Source: Robiginitomaculum sp.
Lineage (GTDB): Bacteria; Pseudomonadota; Alphaproteobacteria; Caulobacterales; Maricaulaceae
Assembly: GCA_002733605.1 (NCBI GenBank)
Contig: NVWK01000007.1
Span: forward strand, 58,927-122,926
Direction: 5' to 3'
Length of the DNA stretch: 64,000 nt
Made by a program: the position numbers and the translations under genes
Shown here: positions 16,383-25,500 of the stretch, in pieces
How positions within the stretch are numbered: position 1 is the stretch's first letter
How the letters are laid out: each line of letters opens with the position of its first letter
Notes under the pieces: model-generated
What the model was told of the DNA's origin: nothing
What the model saw: only the letters and a program-made list of their open reading frames with translations
Databases searched by the model: none

Positions 16383-17339
16383 ATGACCGTGATTTCAAAC
16401 CCGACGCAGGCCGCATTTTTTATTAATCCACTGAGTTATAGCGTCGCGAAACATGGATCGATTTTAGCAAAATCAGCGTTGGATACAGATATTGCCCGCT
16501 ATGATTTAAGTCCGTTTGACACCCTCGTACGTTCCGTAGACGAGATCATAAAAAACCAAGTTAAACTGGTATTTATCGAAGGTGGAGACGGCACAATCCA
16601 AGGCATTATCACGGAATTTTTTAACCGCAAAACCGAGTTTAACGCCTTTCCACATTTTGTGCTGCTTCCTGGCGGCATGACGAATTTGGTGGCCGCTCAT
16701 GTGGGTATGAAAAAACCGACAAAATCCAAGATCGAAGCCCTGCTTGCTGCGCCGCACAGTGCACAACAATCGGACTTGCCCTTCTTGAAAATCAGCTATG
16801 AGGATCATGTTCATTTTGGCATTCTGTTCTCGACCGGTGCGTTGCCCAACGGCACGCGCTATTGTCAGGACAAAATACACACCCGCGGGATTAACGGGGC
16901 CGATGCTGTGCTAGCAACCTTGCTAAGGGTGTTGCTTGGGCGCGGCGAGGACAGGAAAATCGTTCTCAAACCAACTCCGATGGTTTTGGATGTGGACGGT
17001 ATGGAGATCACGGACAAGCATATTATAAGCATCGCAACAACCTTGCCCAGCCTGATGATCGGATTAAATCCGTTTTGGGGCACGGGTAATGGGCCTGTGC
17101 GTATAAGCCATGTTCGCATTGGGGCCAAACGCCTGATCCGCAATGTTTTACGCCTACTCAAAAACAGCCAATCCTCTGGTGATATTGCCACATTGGAAGC
17201 CGATGGGTTTCGGAGTTGGTCTGTAGACACAGCGACAATGCATCACAATGGCCCTGTTGTTCTGGATGGGGAGTTTTTGCCGCAAACGGAAAAACCGATT
17301 ACCCTCTCGGCAAGCTCTCTGGTTTCTTTTCTCAGATAG
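16383..17339 (+). CDS. Diacylglycerol/sphingosine kinase-family lipid kinase, candidate ceramide kinase
   Basis: 318-residue lipid kinase of the DAGK catalytic family. The nucleotide-binding motif is IEGGDGTIQGI near residue 62, and a second glycine-rich motif LPGGMTNLVAAH follows near residue 98, replacing the more usual GGTGN. The rest shows the C-terminal beta-sandwich of YegS-like enzymes. In Caulobacter the corresponding gene of the sphingolipid cluster (cpgB) encodes a ceramide kinase; the position here, just before the gene next to spt, fits that role. It is part of the lptF-lptG operon. Diacylglycerol or another lipid alcohol cannot be excluded. Confidence 0.8.
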   Translation: MTVISNPTQAAFFINPLSYSVAKHGSILAKSALDTDIARYDLSPFDTLVRSVDEIIKNQVKLVFIEGGDGTIQGIITEFFNRKTEFNAFPHFVLLPGGMTNLVAAHVGMKKPTKSKIEALLAAPHSAQQSDLPFLKISYEDHVHFGILFSTGALPNGTRYCQDKIHTRGINGADAVLATLLRVLLGRGEDRKIVLKPTPMVLDVDGMEITDKHIISIATTLPSLMIGLNPFWGTGNGPVRISHVRIGAKRLIRNVLRLLKNSQSSGDIATLEADGFRSWSVDTATMHHNGPVVLDGEFLPQTEKPITLSASSLVSFLR

Positions 17340-17341
17340 AT

Positions 17342-18277
17342 ATGATGCAGGTTCAAAACACCATTCTAGATATTCTTGAGCAGGAGCAGATCGAACCGTC
17401 CGAGCCTGCGTCTGCTATGTGTAAAAAGATCATGGCCAACCATGCAGGACGGGTTCAGGCTTTTTTGTATTATGGGTCTTCTCTGCGGGCTATGAATGAT
17501 CCGGCCAAAATGCTCGATTTTTATGTGATCGTTGATAGCTACGTAAAAACCCACCGCAACCCGGTGCGCGCCCTCCTCAATTATCTAATCCCGCCAGCCG
17601 TTTATTATCTAGAGAACGAAAATAAAGACGGAAGTATATCGAACTGCAAATACTCTATAATTTCCCTGCGGGCTTTTGAGGCGAAATGCACCCAAAAGGC
17701 TATACTTTCAATGGTTTGGGGGCGATTTTCCCAACCTTGCGTACTCCTTTTTCCGCACAACCCGAAAATACGGCGACGTATACAAATCGCGCGTTCAAAC
17801 GCAATTCGCCATGTTGCGGCCATGACACACCCTCTTGTAGCCTCCCCAATATCGGCGACCGAATTCTGGGCGCGCGGGTTTATGGAAAGCTACAAGACCG
17901 AGCTGCGCCCTGAAAAATCAGACAGTCGATCCGAAGAAATCGTGACCCGCTATCAAGACCGTTATAACGACTTGATGCAAGCGCTTTACGGCCGTCCAAA
18001 CGATCAAGACATCTACACATTACCAGCAGTTTCCAAATGGCAGGCTCTGAGATGTAAATGGATGTGGATGAGCCGGCGTATCCTAGGAAAACCGACGGCG
18101 GCAATCCGTATTCTCAATAGCGCGGCGACATTTAGCGGCGGTATTGATTATGTGCTGCATAAGTTGAAATCCCATTCGGGCGTAACCATTGGAATCAGCG
18201 CATCCCAACGCAAGCACCCGATATTGTGGTCACCGGTTCTGGCGTGGAAACTGTACCGGCGCGGGGCGTTTAAATAG
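17342..18277 (+). CDS. Unrecognised protein in the sphingolipid operon, weakly Tam41/nucleotidyltransferase-like
   Basis: 311 residues; I do not recognise it with certainty. No signal peptide and no convincing membrane span; it is basic at the C-terminus. An early segment, FLYYGSSLRAMNDPAKMLDFYVIVD near residue 40, has the hG[GS]...D pattern of nucleotidyltransferases and resembles the YGSGVFxQ...MVDFVF region of Tam41-type CTP:phosphatidate cytidylyltransferases. Later segments include CKYSIISLRAF and a helical basic region. The start is ATGATG at 17342; the frame is open upstream but that is inside the kinase gene. Two bases after the kinase stop, it ends three bases from the convergent spt stop. 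By position it matches the gene called cpgC in Caulobacter (from memory). A head-group transfer or lipid nucleotidylation role is inference. Confidence 0.6.
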   Translation: MMQVQNTILDILEQEQIEPSEPASAMCKKIMANHAGRVQAFLYYGSSLRAMNDPAKMLDFYVIVDSYVKTHRNPVRALLNYLIPPAVYYLENENKDGSISNCKYSIISLRAFEAKCTQKAILSMVWGRFSQPCVLLFPHNPKIRRRIQIARSNAIRHVAAMTHPLVASPISATEFWARGFMESYKTELRPEKSDSRSEEIVTRYQDRYNDLMQALYGRPNDQDIYTLPAVSKWQALRCKWMWMSRRILGKPTAAIRILNSAATFSGGIDYVLHKLKSHSGVTIGISASQRKHPILWSPVLAWKLYRRGAFK

Positions 18278-18279
18278 CC

Positions 18280-19509
18280 CTATTGAGCCGCCGCCATTAG
18301 CTCTTGTACACGGCTCATTAGAACTTCGCTTTGCTTGCCCATTTCGGTGAATGCATTCAAAATCAGATTGATATCGTCCTCGGTGTGGGCCGCAGAAAGG
18401 CTGATACGCAATAGCGAGCTGGATTGAGGTGTGCCCGGCGGTACGGCCAAATTGACATAGACATTGTTTTCCAACAGCCAGTTCCATTCTGTCGCCGCGA
18501 CAATCTCGTTTGGACGACGTATGGCCAGTATCGGGCTTGGCCCGGCGCAAAGCTCATAGCTAAGTGCCGTTAAACCAGCATGAAGTTGTTCTGCACGCGC
18601 GTGCAAATTCGCCCGAAGCTCAGGTTTACTGGCTATTTTATCTAGGGCCGCTCTCGCCGACGCCACATTGGATGGGGTTGGTGAAGCCGTAAACATATAG
18701 GCCCGCATAGCTTTGCGGGTAATCTCAAAGCCTTTATGGCGCGACAGGCAAAACCCGCCGATGGAGGCCAGGCTTTTGGAGAATGTACCGCTGATAAAAT
18801 CGACGCGATCCAAAACCCCTTCTTCTTCGGCAAGGCCACAGCCGGTTTCGCCGTAAATACCGAAAGAATGCGCTTCATCAATGTAGAGGTAGGCGCCGTG
18901 GCGCTCGCAAACTTCGACGAATTCCTTGATCGGGGCTTTGTCTCCGAACATGGAATACATGCCTTCTATGACCACAAGCGCAATACCGTCTTCGATTTTG
19001 CCTTGACGGGTTAGGCGTTTGTCCAGATCAGCTGGAGAATTATGGCGAAAGCGGATGGTCGGCGCTGCACTTAGGCGACAGCCGTCAATAATACAAGCAT
19101 GGCTGTCTGCATCGATGAACAGGACATCTTTTGGCCCCGCCAGAGTGGCAATGGCCGCCAAATTGGTTTGATAGCCGGTCGAGAACACGATCGCACTTTC
19201 CATACCGGCATGTTTGGCCAGTGCATCTTCCAGATCGATATGTTCTTCATAAGATCCATTGGCAATACGGCTTCCCGTTGTACCGGTTCCGTGTTTTTTA
19301 ATGGCTTTAATCGAGGCGTCCATACAATCAGGATCAAAGGTCAGTCCCAGATAATTATTAGTACCCGCCAGTATAATTTCACGGTTTCCGATCATGCCGC
19401 GTGTGGCATTTAGTATGTGATCAAACTTAACACCGAACGGATCAACGCCCAGTTTTTGAACCAAATCACTCCGGGATTTCAAGGATGCAAACTTGTCAAA
19501 AATATCCAT
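18280..19509 (-). CDS. spt: Serine palmitoyltransferase (alpha-oxoamine synthase)
   Basis: PLP-dependent enzyme condensing serine with a fatty acyl thioester to 3-ketosphinganine, the committing step of sphingolipid synthesis. 409 residues, fold type I. Signatures: NYLGLTFDP, GTGTTGSRIANGSYEEH (more like SPT than like BioF/KBL), DADSHACIIDG, YIDEAHSFGIYGETG and the PLP lysine in GTFSKSLASIGGF near residue 250. The adjacent dedicated acyl carrier protein and fatty acyl-AMP ligase support SPT over 8-amino-7-oxononanoate synthase, as no biotin genes are present. Last gene of the leftward unit FAAL-epimerase-ACP-spt, with only 19 bases to the ACP stop. An AGG box precedes the ATG. Confidence 0.9.
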   Translation of the reverse strand: MDIFDKFASLKSRSDLVQKLGVDPFGVKFDHILNATRGMIGNREIILAGTNNYLGLTFDPDCMDASIKAIKKHGTGTTGSRIANGSYEEHIDLEDALAKHAGMESAIVFSTGYQTNLAAIATLAGPKDVLFIDADSHACIIDGCRLSAAPTIRFRHNSPADLDKRLTRQGKIEDGIALVVIEGMYSMFGDKAPIKEFVEVCERHGAYLYIDEAHSFGIYGETGCGLAEEEGVLDRVDFISGTFSKSLASIGGFCLSRHKGFEITRKAMRAYMFTASPTPSNVASARAALDKIASKPELRANLHARAEQLHAGLTALSYELCAGPSPILAIRRPNEIVAATEWNWLLENNVYVNLAVPPGTPQSSSLLRISLSAAHTEDDINLILNAFTEMGKQSEVLMSRVQELMAAAQ

Positions 19510-19528
19510 GATCGTGCCTATTACGTCT

Positions 19529-19783
19529 TTATGCTTCTGATGTAAGCTGTTTCACTGCGCTCACAAGCTCACCAACTGTTTTAATATCCGACACCATCTC
19601 CATCGGGATGGAAATATCATAATGATCTTCCAGTCCCATAATCAAATCAAACACGGCTGTAGAATCTACTTCCAAGTCGGTCATAATACCGCTCTGGTCG
19701 GAGATGGCTTTATTTTTGGGGTTGTAGGGGATGAGGAGTTCACAAATTTTATCAAAAATTTCGTCATGAGTCGGTTGGGACAT
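19529..19783 (-). CDS. Dedicated acyl carrier protein of the sphingolipid cluster
   Basis: 84-residue acyl carrier protein. The phosphopantetheine attachment serine is Ser41 in LEVDSTAVFDLIM, where the canonical DSL is DST; the four-helix pattern and acidic helix II are visible. It would present the fatty acyl group, loaded by the adjacent fatty acyl-AMP ligase, to serine palmitoyltransferase, as proposed for the Caulobacter AcpR protein. It lies between the epimerase gene and spt in one direction. The DST variation and extra N-terminal residues separate it from the housekeeping AcpP. Confidence 0.88.
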   Translation of the reverse strand: MSQPTHDEIFDKICELLIPYNPKNKAISDQSGIMTDLEVDSTAVFDLIMGLEDHYDISIPMEMVSDIKTVGELVSAVKQLTSEA

Positions 19784-19830
19784 CTCGTTGGCCTTAATTT
19801 ATAATCTGCATTTATAGTCTACGCAGGGGC

Positions 19831-20742
19831 TTAGTCCCCTAATATTGTCTTCTTTAATCCAGATTGCAAGGGTATGCCCGTTTGTAAATCCGTATCAATG
19901 CTCCAGTCGTCATAAAGAAACTCGCGCAGTTTGCCTAGAGTTAAATGCCCAACCCCCGCAACACGTTTTGTTACACTTGTAACTGCGCAAATAGGGTAGA
20001 GAAGCGCAAGCGGTAAACGCAACACACGTACAGGTCGTCCCAAAACCTGTGTACATTCATCGGCAAACTCATGCCACGTAATGCTGGCCCGGGTTGCAAT
20101 GCTGACCGTGCGCCCGTCGCACGATCCATCCAGACAAGGGCCGGTGAGATATTCTGCCAACTCGTCCACATGGATCAGGCTGATTTTCCGCGCGCGCCAA
20201 TTTCGCCCTCCCGGCGCCGGTAATATCCCTTTGCGGATCAGCGTATAAAAAGGAGCCGTTGCTTTATCCCCTGTCCCAAACACGGCAGGTGCGCGCATGA
20301 CAACGCCGCGCATCTTGCCAAGTTTGCGAGAGAATGTGCCCTCGCCTGCGCGTTTTGAGCCGGCATAGTCGGAAAGCTCCGGTTGGCGGGCCGTAATACT
20401 GGACAAATGGACAAACCGTTTCACACCGGCAACGTTGGCAGCTTTGACTAATCGGCCCACAGCTTCGGCATTAATACGGTAATATTCGGATTTTTTACGG
20501 GTGGTGACCAATCCGGCCATGTGAATAACCATGTCTGCGCCAGCACACAAAGAGGCTTCACTTTGTGCATCGCACAGTGTGCCCTCAATCCAGTTTATTT
20601 GCTTAGATTGAATGGTTTTGGCATGGGAGCCTGGCCTGACCAGTGCTTTAATATGGTAGCCTTTATCCAAAAGCCGTTGCACCACACGCCGTCCGACAAA
20701 ACCGGTTGCCCCTGTAAGCGCAATAATTTTTGGGCTAGGCAC
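19831..20742 (-). CDS. NAD(P)-dependent epimerase/reductase, candidate ceramide reductase
   Basis: 303-residue extended short-chain dehydrogenase. Rossmann motif TGATGFVGRR at residue 10; catalytic YAGSK near residue 128, serine in HLSSITA. Homologous position to Caulobacter cerR, which reduces the 3-keto group of the long-chain base or ceramide. Start is a GTG at 20742 that overlaps the fatty acyl-AMP ligase stop by eight bases. There is no N-terminal signal peptide here (VPSPKIIALTG), notable because the Caulobacter enzyme was reported to work in the periplasm; a C-terminal hydrophobic patch (RLPLALLYPICAVTSV) is the only membrane-like segment. Role inferred from context plus fold. Confidence 0.82.
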   Translation of the reverse strand: MPSPKIIALTGATGFVGRRVVQRLLDKGYHIKALVRPGSHAKTIQSKQINWIEGTLCDAQSEASLCAGADMVIHMAGLVTTRKKSEYYRINAEAVGRLVKAANVAGVKRFVHLSSITARQPELSDYAGSKRAGEGTFSRKLGKMRGVVMRAPAVFGTGDKATAPFYTLIRKGILPAPGGRNWRARKISLIHVDELAEYLTGPCLDGSCDGRTVSIATRASITWHEFADECTQVLGRPVRVLRLPLALLYPICAVTSVTKRVAGVGHLTLGKLREFLYDDWSIDTDLQTGIPLQSGLKKTILGD

Positions 20743-22489
20743 TGGTGGTGCTGTCGACGACTTTCATCGGCGTTGTGGCTTGCAAATCTATAATTGCGTC
20801 TGCGAGGAATTTTTCGCGCACCCGTGCCCGACTTAGTTTGCCTGACGAGGTAATAATCATCGAGCTGCGCGGGACAAGGATCAATTTGACGGGCGCGCCA
20901 ATTTCAAGGCGAATGGCGGAACTTACCACCGCATGGATTTCTTCCAGTAGTTTCGCGTCCCGTGTCCGGCATTCCAACAACAAGATAATGTCTTTTTCGT
21001 CGCCGCTTCCGATCGCAAATGAACAAGCCCGTCCACAGCGGCTGGTGGCCGCAGCTTGAGCGGCCCATTCAATATCTTGAGGCCAAATATTGCGACCATG
21101 CCAAAGAATAAGGTCTTTGAACCGGCCCGTCACAACGATTTGATCGTCGAGCCAATAGCCTAGATCGCCTGTGTCCAGCCATCCATCATCTGTGAAAGCG
21201 GCCTGTGTCGCCAATGCATTGTGGAAATAACCGGGTGTGACACTGGGGCCACGAAGACAGATACGACCAACATGGCGCTGCCCCATGATTTCGCCTTCGA
21301 AACTGCGGACTTCCAAATCATGGCCGGGTAATACCTTGCCGCACGCTACAAATGTACGTTTGTTTTCATCAGGTGTGATCTCGGAGGCAGGAACAGCCTC
21401 ACCTGTGCGCTCATAGCGCTCCATATCAATTGTATCACACAACAGGCCCTGTCCCGCAGGCGCAAATGTGGCGGCCAGAGTTGTTTCTGCAAGCCCATAG
21501 CTTGGGGTAAATGCCTGTTCTTTAAATCCACTGGGGCCAAATGTCTCGGCAAACGCCTTTAGTGGCTCTGGCTGCACCATATCACCGCCAATACCTGCGG
21601 CGCGCCAACTTGACAGATCAAGTGTGCGGTCTTTGCGCCAACGGCGCACACAGAGCTCGAACCCGAATGTCGGGCTATAAGACAAAGTGCCGCGATTATC
21701 GTGGATGAGTTGTAGCCATGTGATCGGACGCCGCGTGAAGTCAGACGGGTCGAGAAAATCGACAGAAATTTGAGACATTAAAGGGGCAAGCATGCATCCG
21801 ATCAGCCCCATATCATGATAAAGCGGCAACCAGGACACACAACGGTCACTTTCGCGAATATTTAAACCGCCATCCCCGATGATGCCAAAACAGTTTGCCG
21901 TTACGGTGGACTGGGTGCCAATAACGCCTTTTGGTGAGCTTGAACTGCCCGATGAATACTGGATATAGCACAAGCCATCGGCATCGTGCGGCCGTAGTTC
22001 GTCTTGTAAAGGCAATGTGTCTACATCTTCGAAGCTTAGCACCGGCACATCATGGTCGTTCAGTGCGGAACTCATGATATTTTCCATACTGGCTGGCGTC
22101 AGAAGAGCTGCAAAATCACCCGTATCCGCCATGCGTTGTAATTGCCGCTCATAGCTACCGCGACCACCAAGTGTGACGGGGAGTGGCAAAGGTGCGGGAA
22201 CAAGGCCTGCATACTGGCAAGCAAAGAACATAATCGCAAATTCAGGGCTGGTGACCGCCGCGATACCAATGCGGTCTCCGGCCTCGGTAATGCCGACAAG
22301 ACGGCGCGCAGCCAGAATAGATTTTTCCTTTAGTTCTTTGTAAGTTAACTTGCTTTTTAACTCGCCACGGCTGGTATAATAGTTGAAGCCTGTGTCACAT
22401 GTCGCTGCATATTCTAATCCGGCAATCAAAGTATTGAACTGGCCACGCACTAACGGTTGTCCGCGGTCTGTACTCGTTGGTAAACTCAT
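20735..22489 (-). CDS. Fatty acyl-AMP ligase / acyl-ACP synthetase
   Basis: 584-residue ANL-superfamily adenylating enzyme. ATP-binding core motif YIQYSSGSSSSPKGVIGT (A3) near residue 175; WLPLYHDMGLIGCMLAPL typical of FAAL-type ligases; PSYGLAETTLAATF (A5); WLDTGDLGYWLDDQIVVTGRFKDLILWHGRNI covering A7-A8; C-terminal lysine region SSGKLSRARV (A10). FAAL-type enzymes transfer activated fatty acids to acyl carrier proteins rather than CoA, fitting the adjacent ACP gene. First gene of the leftward sphingolipid unit; a GGGGGA ribosome site precedes the ATG, and 81 bases separate it from the gdh stop, room for its own promoter. Confidence 0.9.
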   Translation of the reverse strand: MSLPTSTDRGQPLVRGQFNTLIAGLEYAATCDTGFNYYTSRGELKSKLTYKELKEKSILAARRLVGITEAGDRIGIAAVTSPEFAIMFFACQYAGLVPAPLPLPVTLGGRGSYERQLQRMADTGDFAALLTPASMENIMSSALNDHDVPVLSFEDVDTLPLQDELRPHDADGLCYIQYSSGSSSSPKGVIGTQSTVTANCFGIIGDGGLNIRESDRCVSWLPLYHDMGLIGCMLAPLMSQISVDFLDPSDFTRRPITWLQLIHDNRGTLSYSPTFGFELCVRRWRKDRTLDLSSWRAAGIGGDMVQPEPLKAFAETFGPSGFKEQAFTPSYGLAETTLAATFAPAGQGLLCDTIDMERYERTGEAVPASEITPDENKRTFVACGKVLPGHDLEVRSFEGEIMGQRHVGRICLRGPSVTPGYFHNALATQAAFTDDGWLDTGDLGYWLDDQIVVTGRFKDLILWHGRNIWPQDIEWAAQAAATSRCGRACSFAIGSGDEKDIILLLECRTRDAKLLEEIHAVVSSAIRLEIGAPVKLILVPRSSMIITSSGKLSRARVREKFLADAIIDLQATTPMKVVDSTTSA

Positions 22490-22570
22490 AAATATCCCCC
22501 AAGTAACACCAAAATGTCACAAGTTTGTAATCTTAATACCTGATTTTGTGTGAAAGTAAAGACAGGCCGA

Positions 22571-25500
22571 TCAACCTATCAACTCACGAAGCTGGGCGTT
22601 AATTATCGCAAACTTCGCCAATGTCCAGCCCCCAGATGCACTTACTTTGGTAAATGTATCCTCGTAACTCGTCACCGTATGAGGTGTGCTTTGCACATAA
22701 CCTTCAATAATTGTCTTGGCTGACGCTTTGGCTGTGCCCCCATTTGCAATATGTAATCGGGCGGCTGCCAGTGCCAATCCGGCTTGAGCGGCATAGAAAT
22801 CCTCATCAATCCGGCGTTGGGCAAGGCCCTCCCAATGGGTTTTGGGCGGGGTTTTGGCAGACATGGCCCGCAAACGGTCAATTTTAAACCGGCCACCAAT
22901 ATCATAGAACAATGTCGCAGATTTCCGGATAGGCCATCCGGTCTTCTCGGTCAGAGCCACCACATCGAAACCAGACGCGGATGAGCGTAAAAGCGCTACA
23001 TCCTGTGCGAGATCTTGCGGGATACCGGCACGGATATACCGGCCAATGCGGGCGCTTACCCGTCGGCTATCATAGGTCGACAACACATCTATCCAGGTTT
23101 CATCTACGTGTTTCAGGCCATTTGTACGTTTTGCGATGCGCGCAGAGATAGGCTCGTTCTCGCCACGGCGCACGAGCCAGCCAATGACCCGTTGAAGCAC
23201 AATCGAAATTTCCTCGTGCAAGTTAAGTTGGGCTCTGGCGCTCAATTTATTATCGAGCGCATTAATAGCTTCACGGATTTTTTCGATTTGCAAAACTTCA
23301 TATGCAACTGTGAACGCTTTCCCGATCTCTCCGGCGCTGGCATTGGTTTGTTCCTCAAGCCGCGACATAAATATCGGCCCCCCGACATCGACAATTTGAT
23401 TGCACAAGCGCGAAACAATGATTTCACGGCGTAACCGATGTCCAGCCAAGGCTTTTTTAAATCCATGAACCGCTTCGGGGAAATAGGCGAGCAATGTACG
23501 TTCATAGAAAGGATCGTCTGCAATATCCGTATCCATAAGGTCGTCAAACAGCTTGATTTTGGCATAGGCATTGAGCACCGCAATCTCTGGACGGACCAAT
23601 TGCCCACCCTGCTCGGACAATTTTTGCATCTCTGCCACGCTCGGCAAGCCTTCGACCACACGGTCCAAACGGCCTTCCGCCTCAAGCGCTTCCATGAAGC
23701 GTATATAGGTATGGTGTTCATCGACGGCGTTCATTTCTGCCAATGACAGCGCTCCGGTCTGGTCATAATTGTGTTTCAAAACCAGATTTGAAACATCATC
23801 CGTCATGGATTCAAGCAATTTTACCCGCTTGGCCGCCGGAAGCTCGCCACTTTCAATCGCGCCGCTGAGCAAGATTTTAATATTGACCTCGTTGTCGGAA
23901 CAATCCACGCCAGCAGAATTATCGATAGCGTCCGTATTGATACGGCCACCGGTTCTGGCAAATTCAATACGCCCCGCCTGGGTCATACCGAGATTGGCCC
24001 CCTCGCCGACAACTTTGGTTTTCAAATCCGCACCATTGATACGAATGGGATCATTGGCCTTGTCCCGAACCTGCGCGTCCGTTTCGCCTGCGGATTTCAC
24101 ATAGGTGCCAATGCCCCCAAACCACAGCAATTCACACGGGCTTTTCAACAAAGCGTTGATCAGTTGGTTTGGCGGGACACTGTTTTCTGATAATCCTGTT
24201 AATTTCTGTATTTCAGGGGTCAGTTTTATGGATTTCGCACTTCGAGGGAAGATACCGCCCCCCTTTGAAATCAGTTTTGTGTTGAAATCCTGCCATGTAC
24301 TGCGCGGTATATCAAACATGCGCTGACGTTCTTTGAAGGTTTTCGCCGAATTTGGGTCTGGATCGATGAAAATATCTCTATGATCGAATGCAGCCAACAA
24401 ACGGGTATGTTTTGATAAGAGCATACCATTGCCAAATACATCTCCGGACATATCCCCAACGCCGATCACATCGAAGTCTTCGGACTGGATGTCTTTGTCC
24501 ATTTCGCGGAAATGACGTTTCACGGCTTCCCAGCCGCCTTTGGCTGTAATGCCCATGACTTTGTGGTCATAGCCGACAGAACCACCCGAGGCGAAAGCGT
24601 CCCCAAGCCAGAACCCGTATTTTTCGGCAATACCATTGGCAATATCCGAAAACGTTGCGGTGCCTTTATCGGCGGCAACAACCAGATATGGATCGGGATC
24701 ATCCCAGCAGATAACATCTTTGGGGGTCTGCGTACCCTTGCCTTTGTAGGTGTCGGTTATATCCAGCATGCCGCTAATAAACTGGGTATAGGCGGCGATG
24801 CCCTCAGCGACAAAGGCGTCACGCCCACCACTTGTTGGCAATTGTTTGGGATAAAAACAGCCCTTAGAGCCTACAGGCACGATCACGGCGTTTTTAACCT
24901 GCTGGGCTTTGACAAGGCCAAGCACTTCGGTGCGGAAATCATCGCGCCGGTCAGACCAGCGCAAGCCACCGCGCGCCACAGGCCCGAAGCGCAGATGCAC
25001 GCCTTCGACCTTTGGAGACCAGACAAATATTTCGCGGTATGGTTTCGGAGCCGGTAAGGCTTCCAGCATTTGCGAATTGATTTTAAGGGAAACAAAGGGA
25101 TGGAAGTCCCCATTTGCGTCCCGCACAAAGAAATTGGTTCGCAGGCTCGCTTGCAAAGCCTCAGTCATACGGCGCAAAGCCCGGTCATGGTTTAAGGAGC
25201 CAACCTTTTCCAACTTGTCAAAAATGGTGATTTCCAACTCGGCTACATGGTCGCGGCGTGCCTCCATCGAAATTTTCAGATGCGGGTTAAATTTAACCTC
25301 AAAAATGTCAAGCAAAAGCCGGGTTACCTCTGGATATGCCGCCAAAGCTTCGATTTGAACGCTCTCGGACGGATCAAGCCCGGATTGCTTACGGTAGCGG
25401 GCCAAAAGGCGCAAAAGAGCGATACGGCGCCAGTTTGCGGCTTGTGGCAGTATCAGGGCATTAAACCCGTCGTCTTCGTTGCGGCCATGCCAGACCGACA

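Noticed and set aside
18280..19509. 8-amino-7-oxononanoate synthase (bioF)
   Set aside because: Sequence signatures and the adjacent ACP, acyl-AMP ligase and lipid genes point to serine palmitoyltransferase; no biotin genes are present.
24512..25057. 181-codon plus-strand frame opposite the glutamate dehydrogenase catalytic region
   Set aside because: Shadow of the strongly conserved gdhZ coding sequence.
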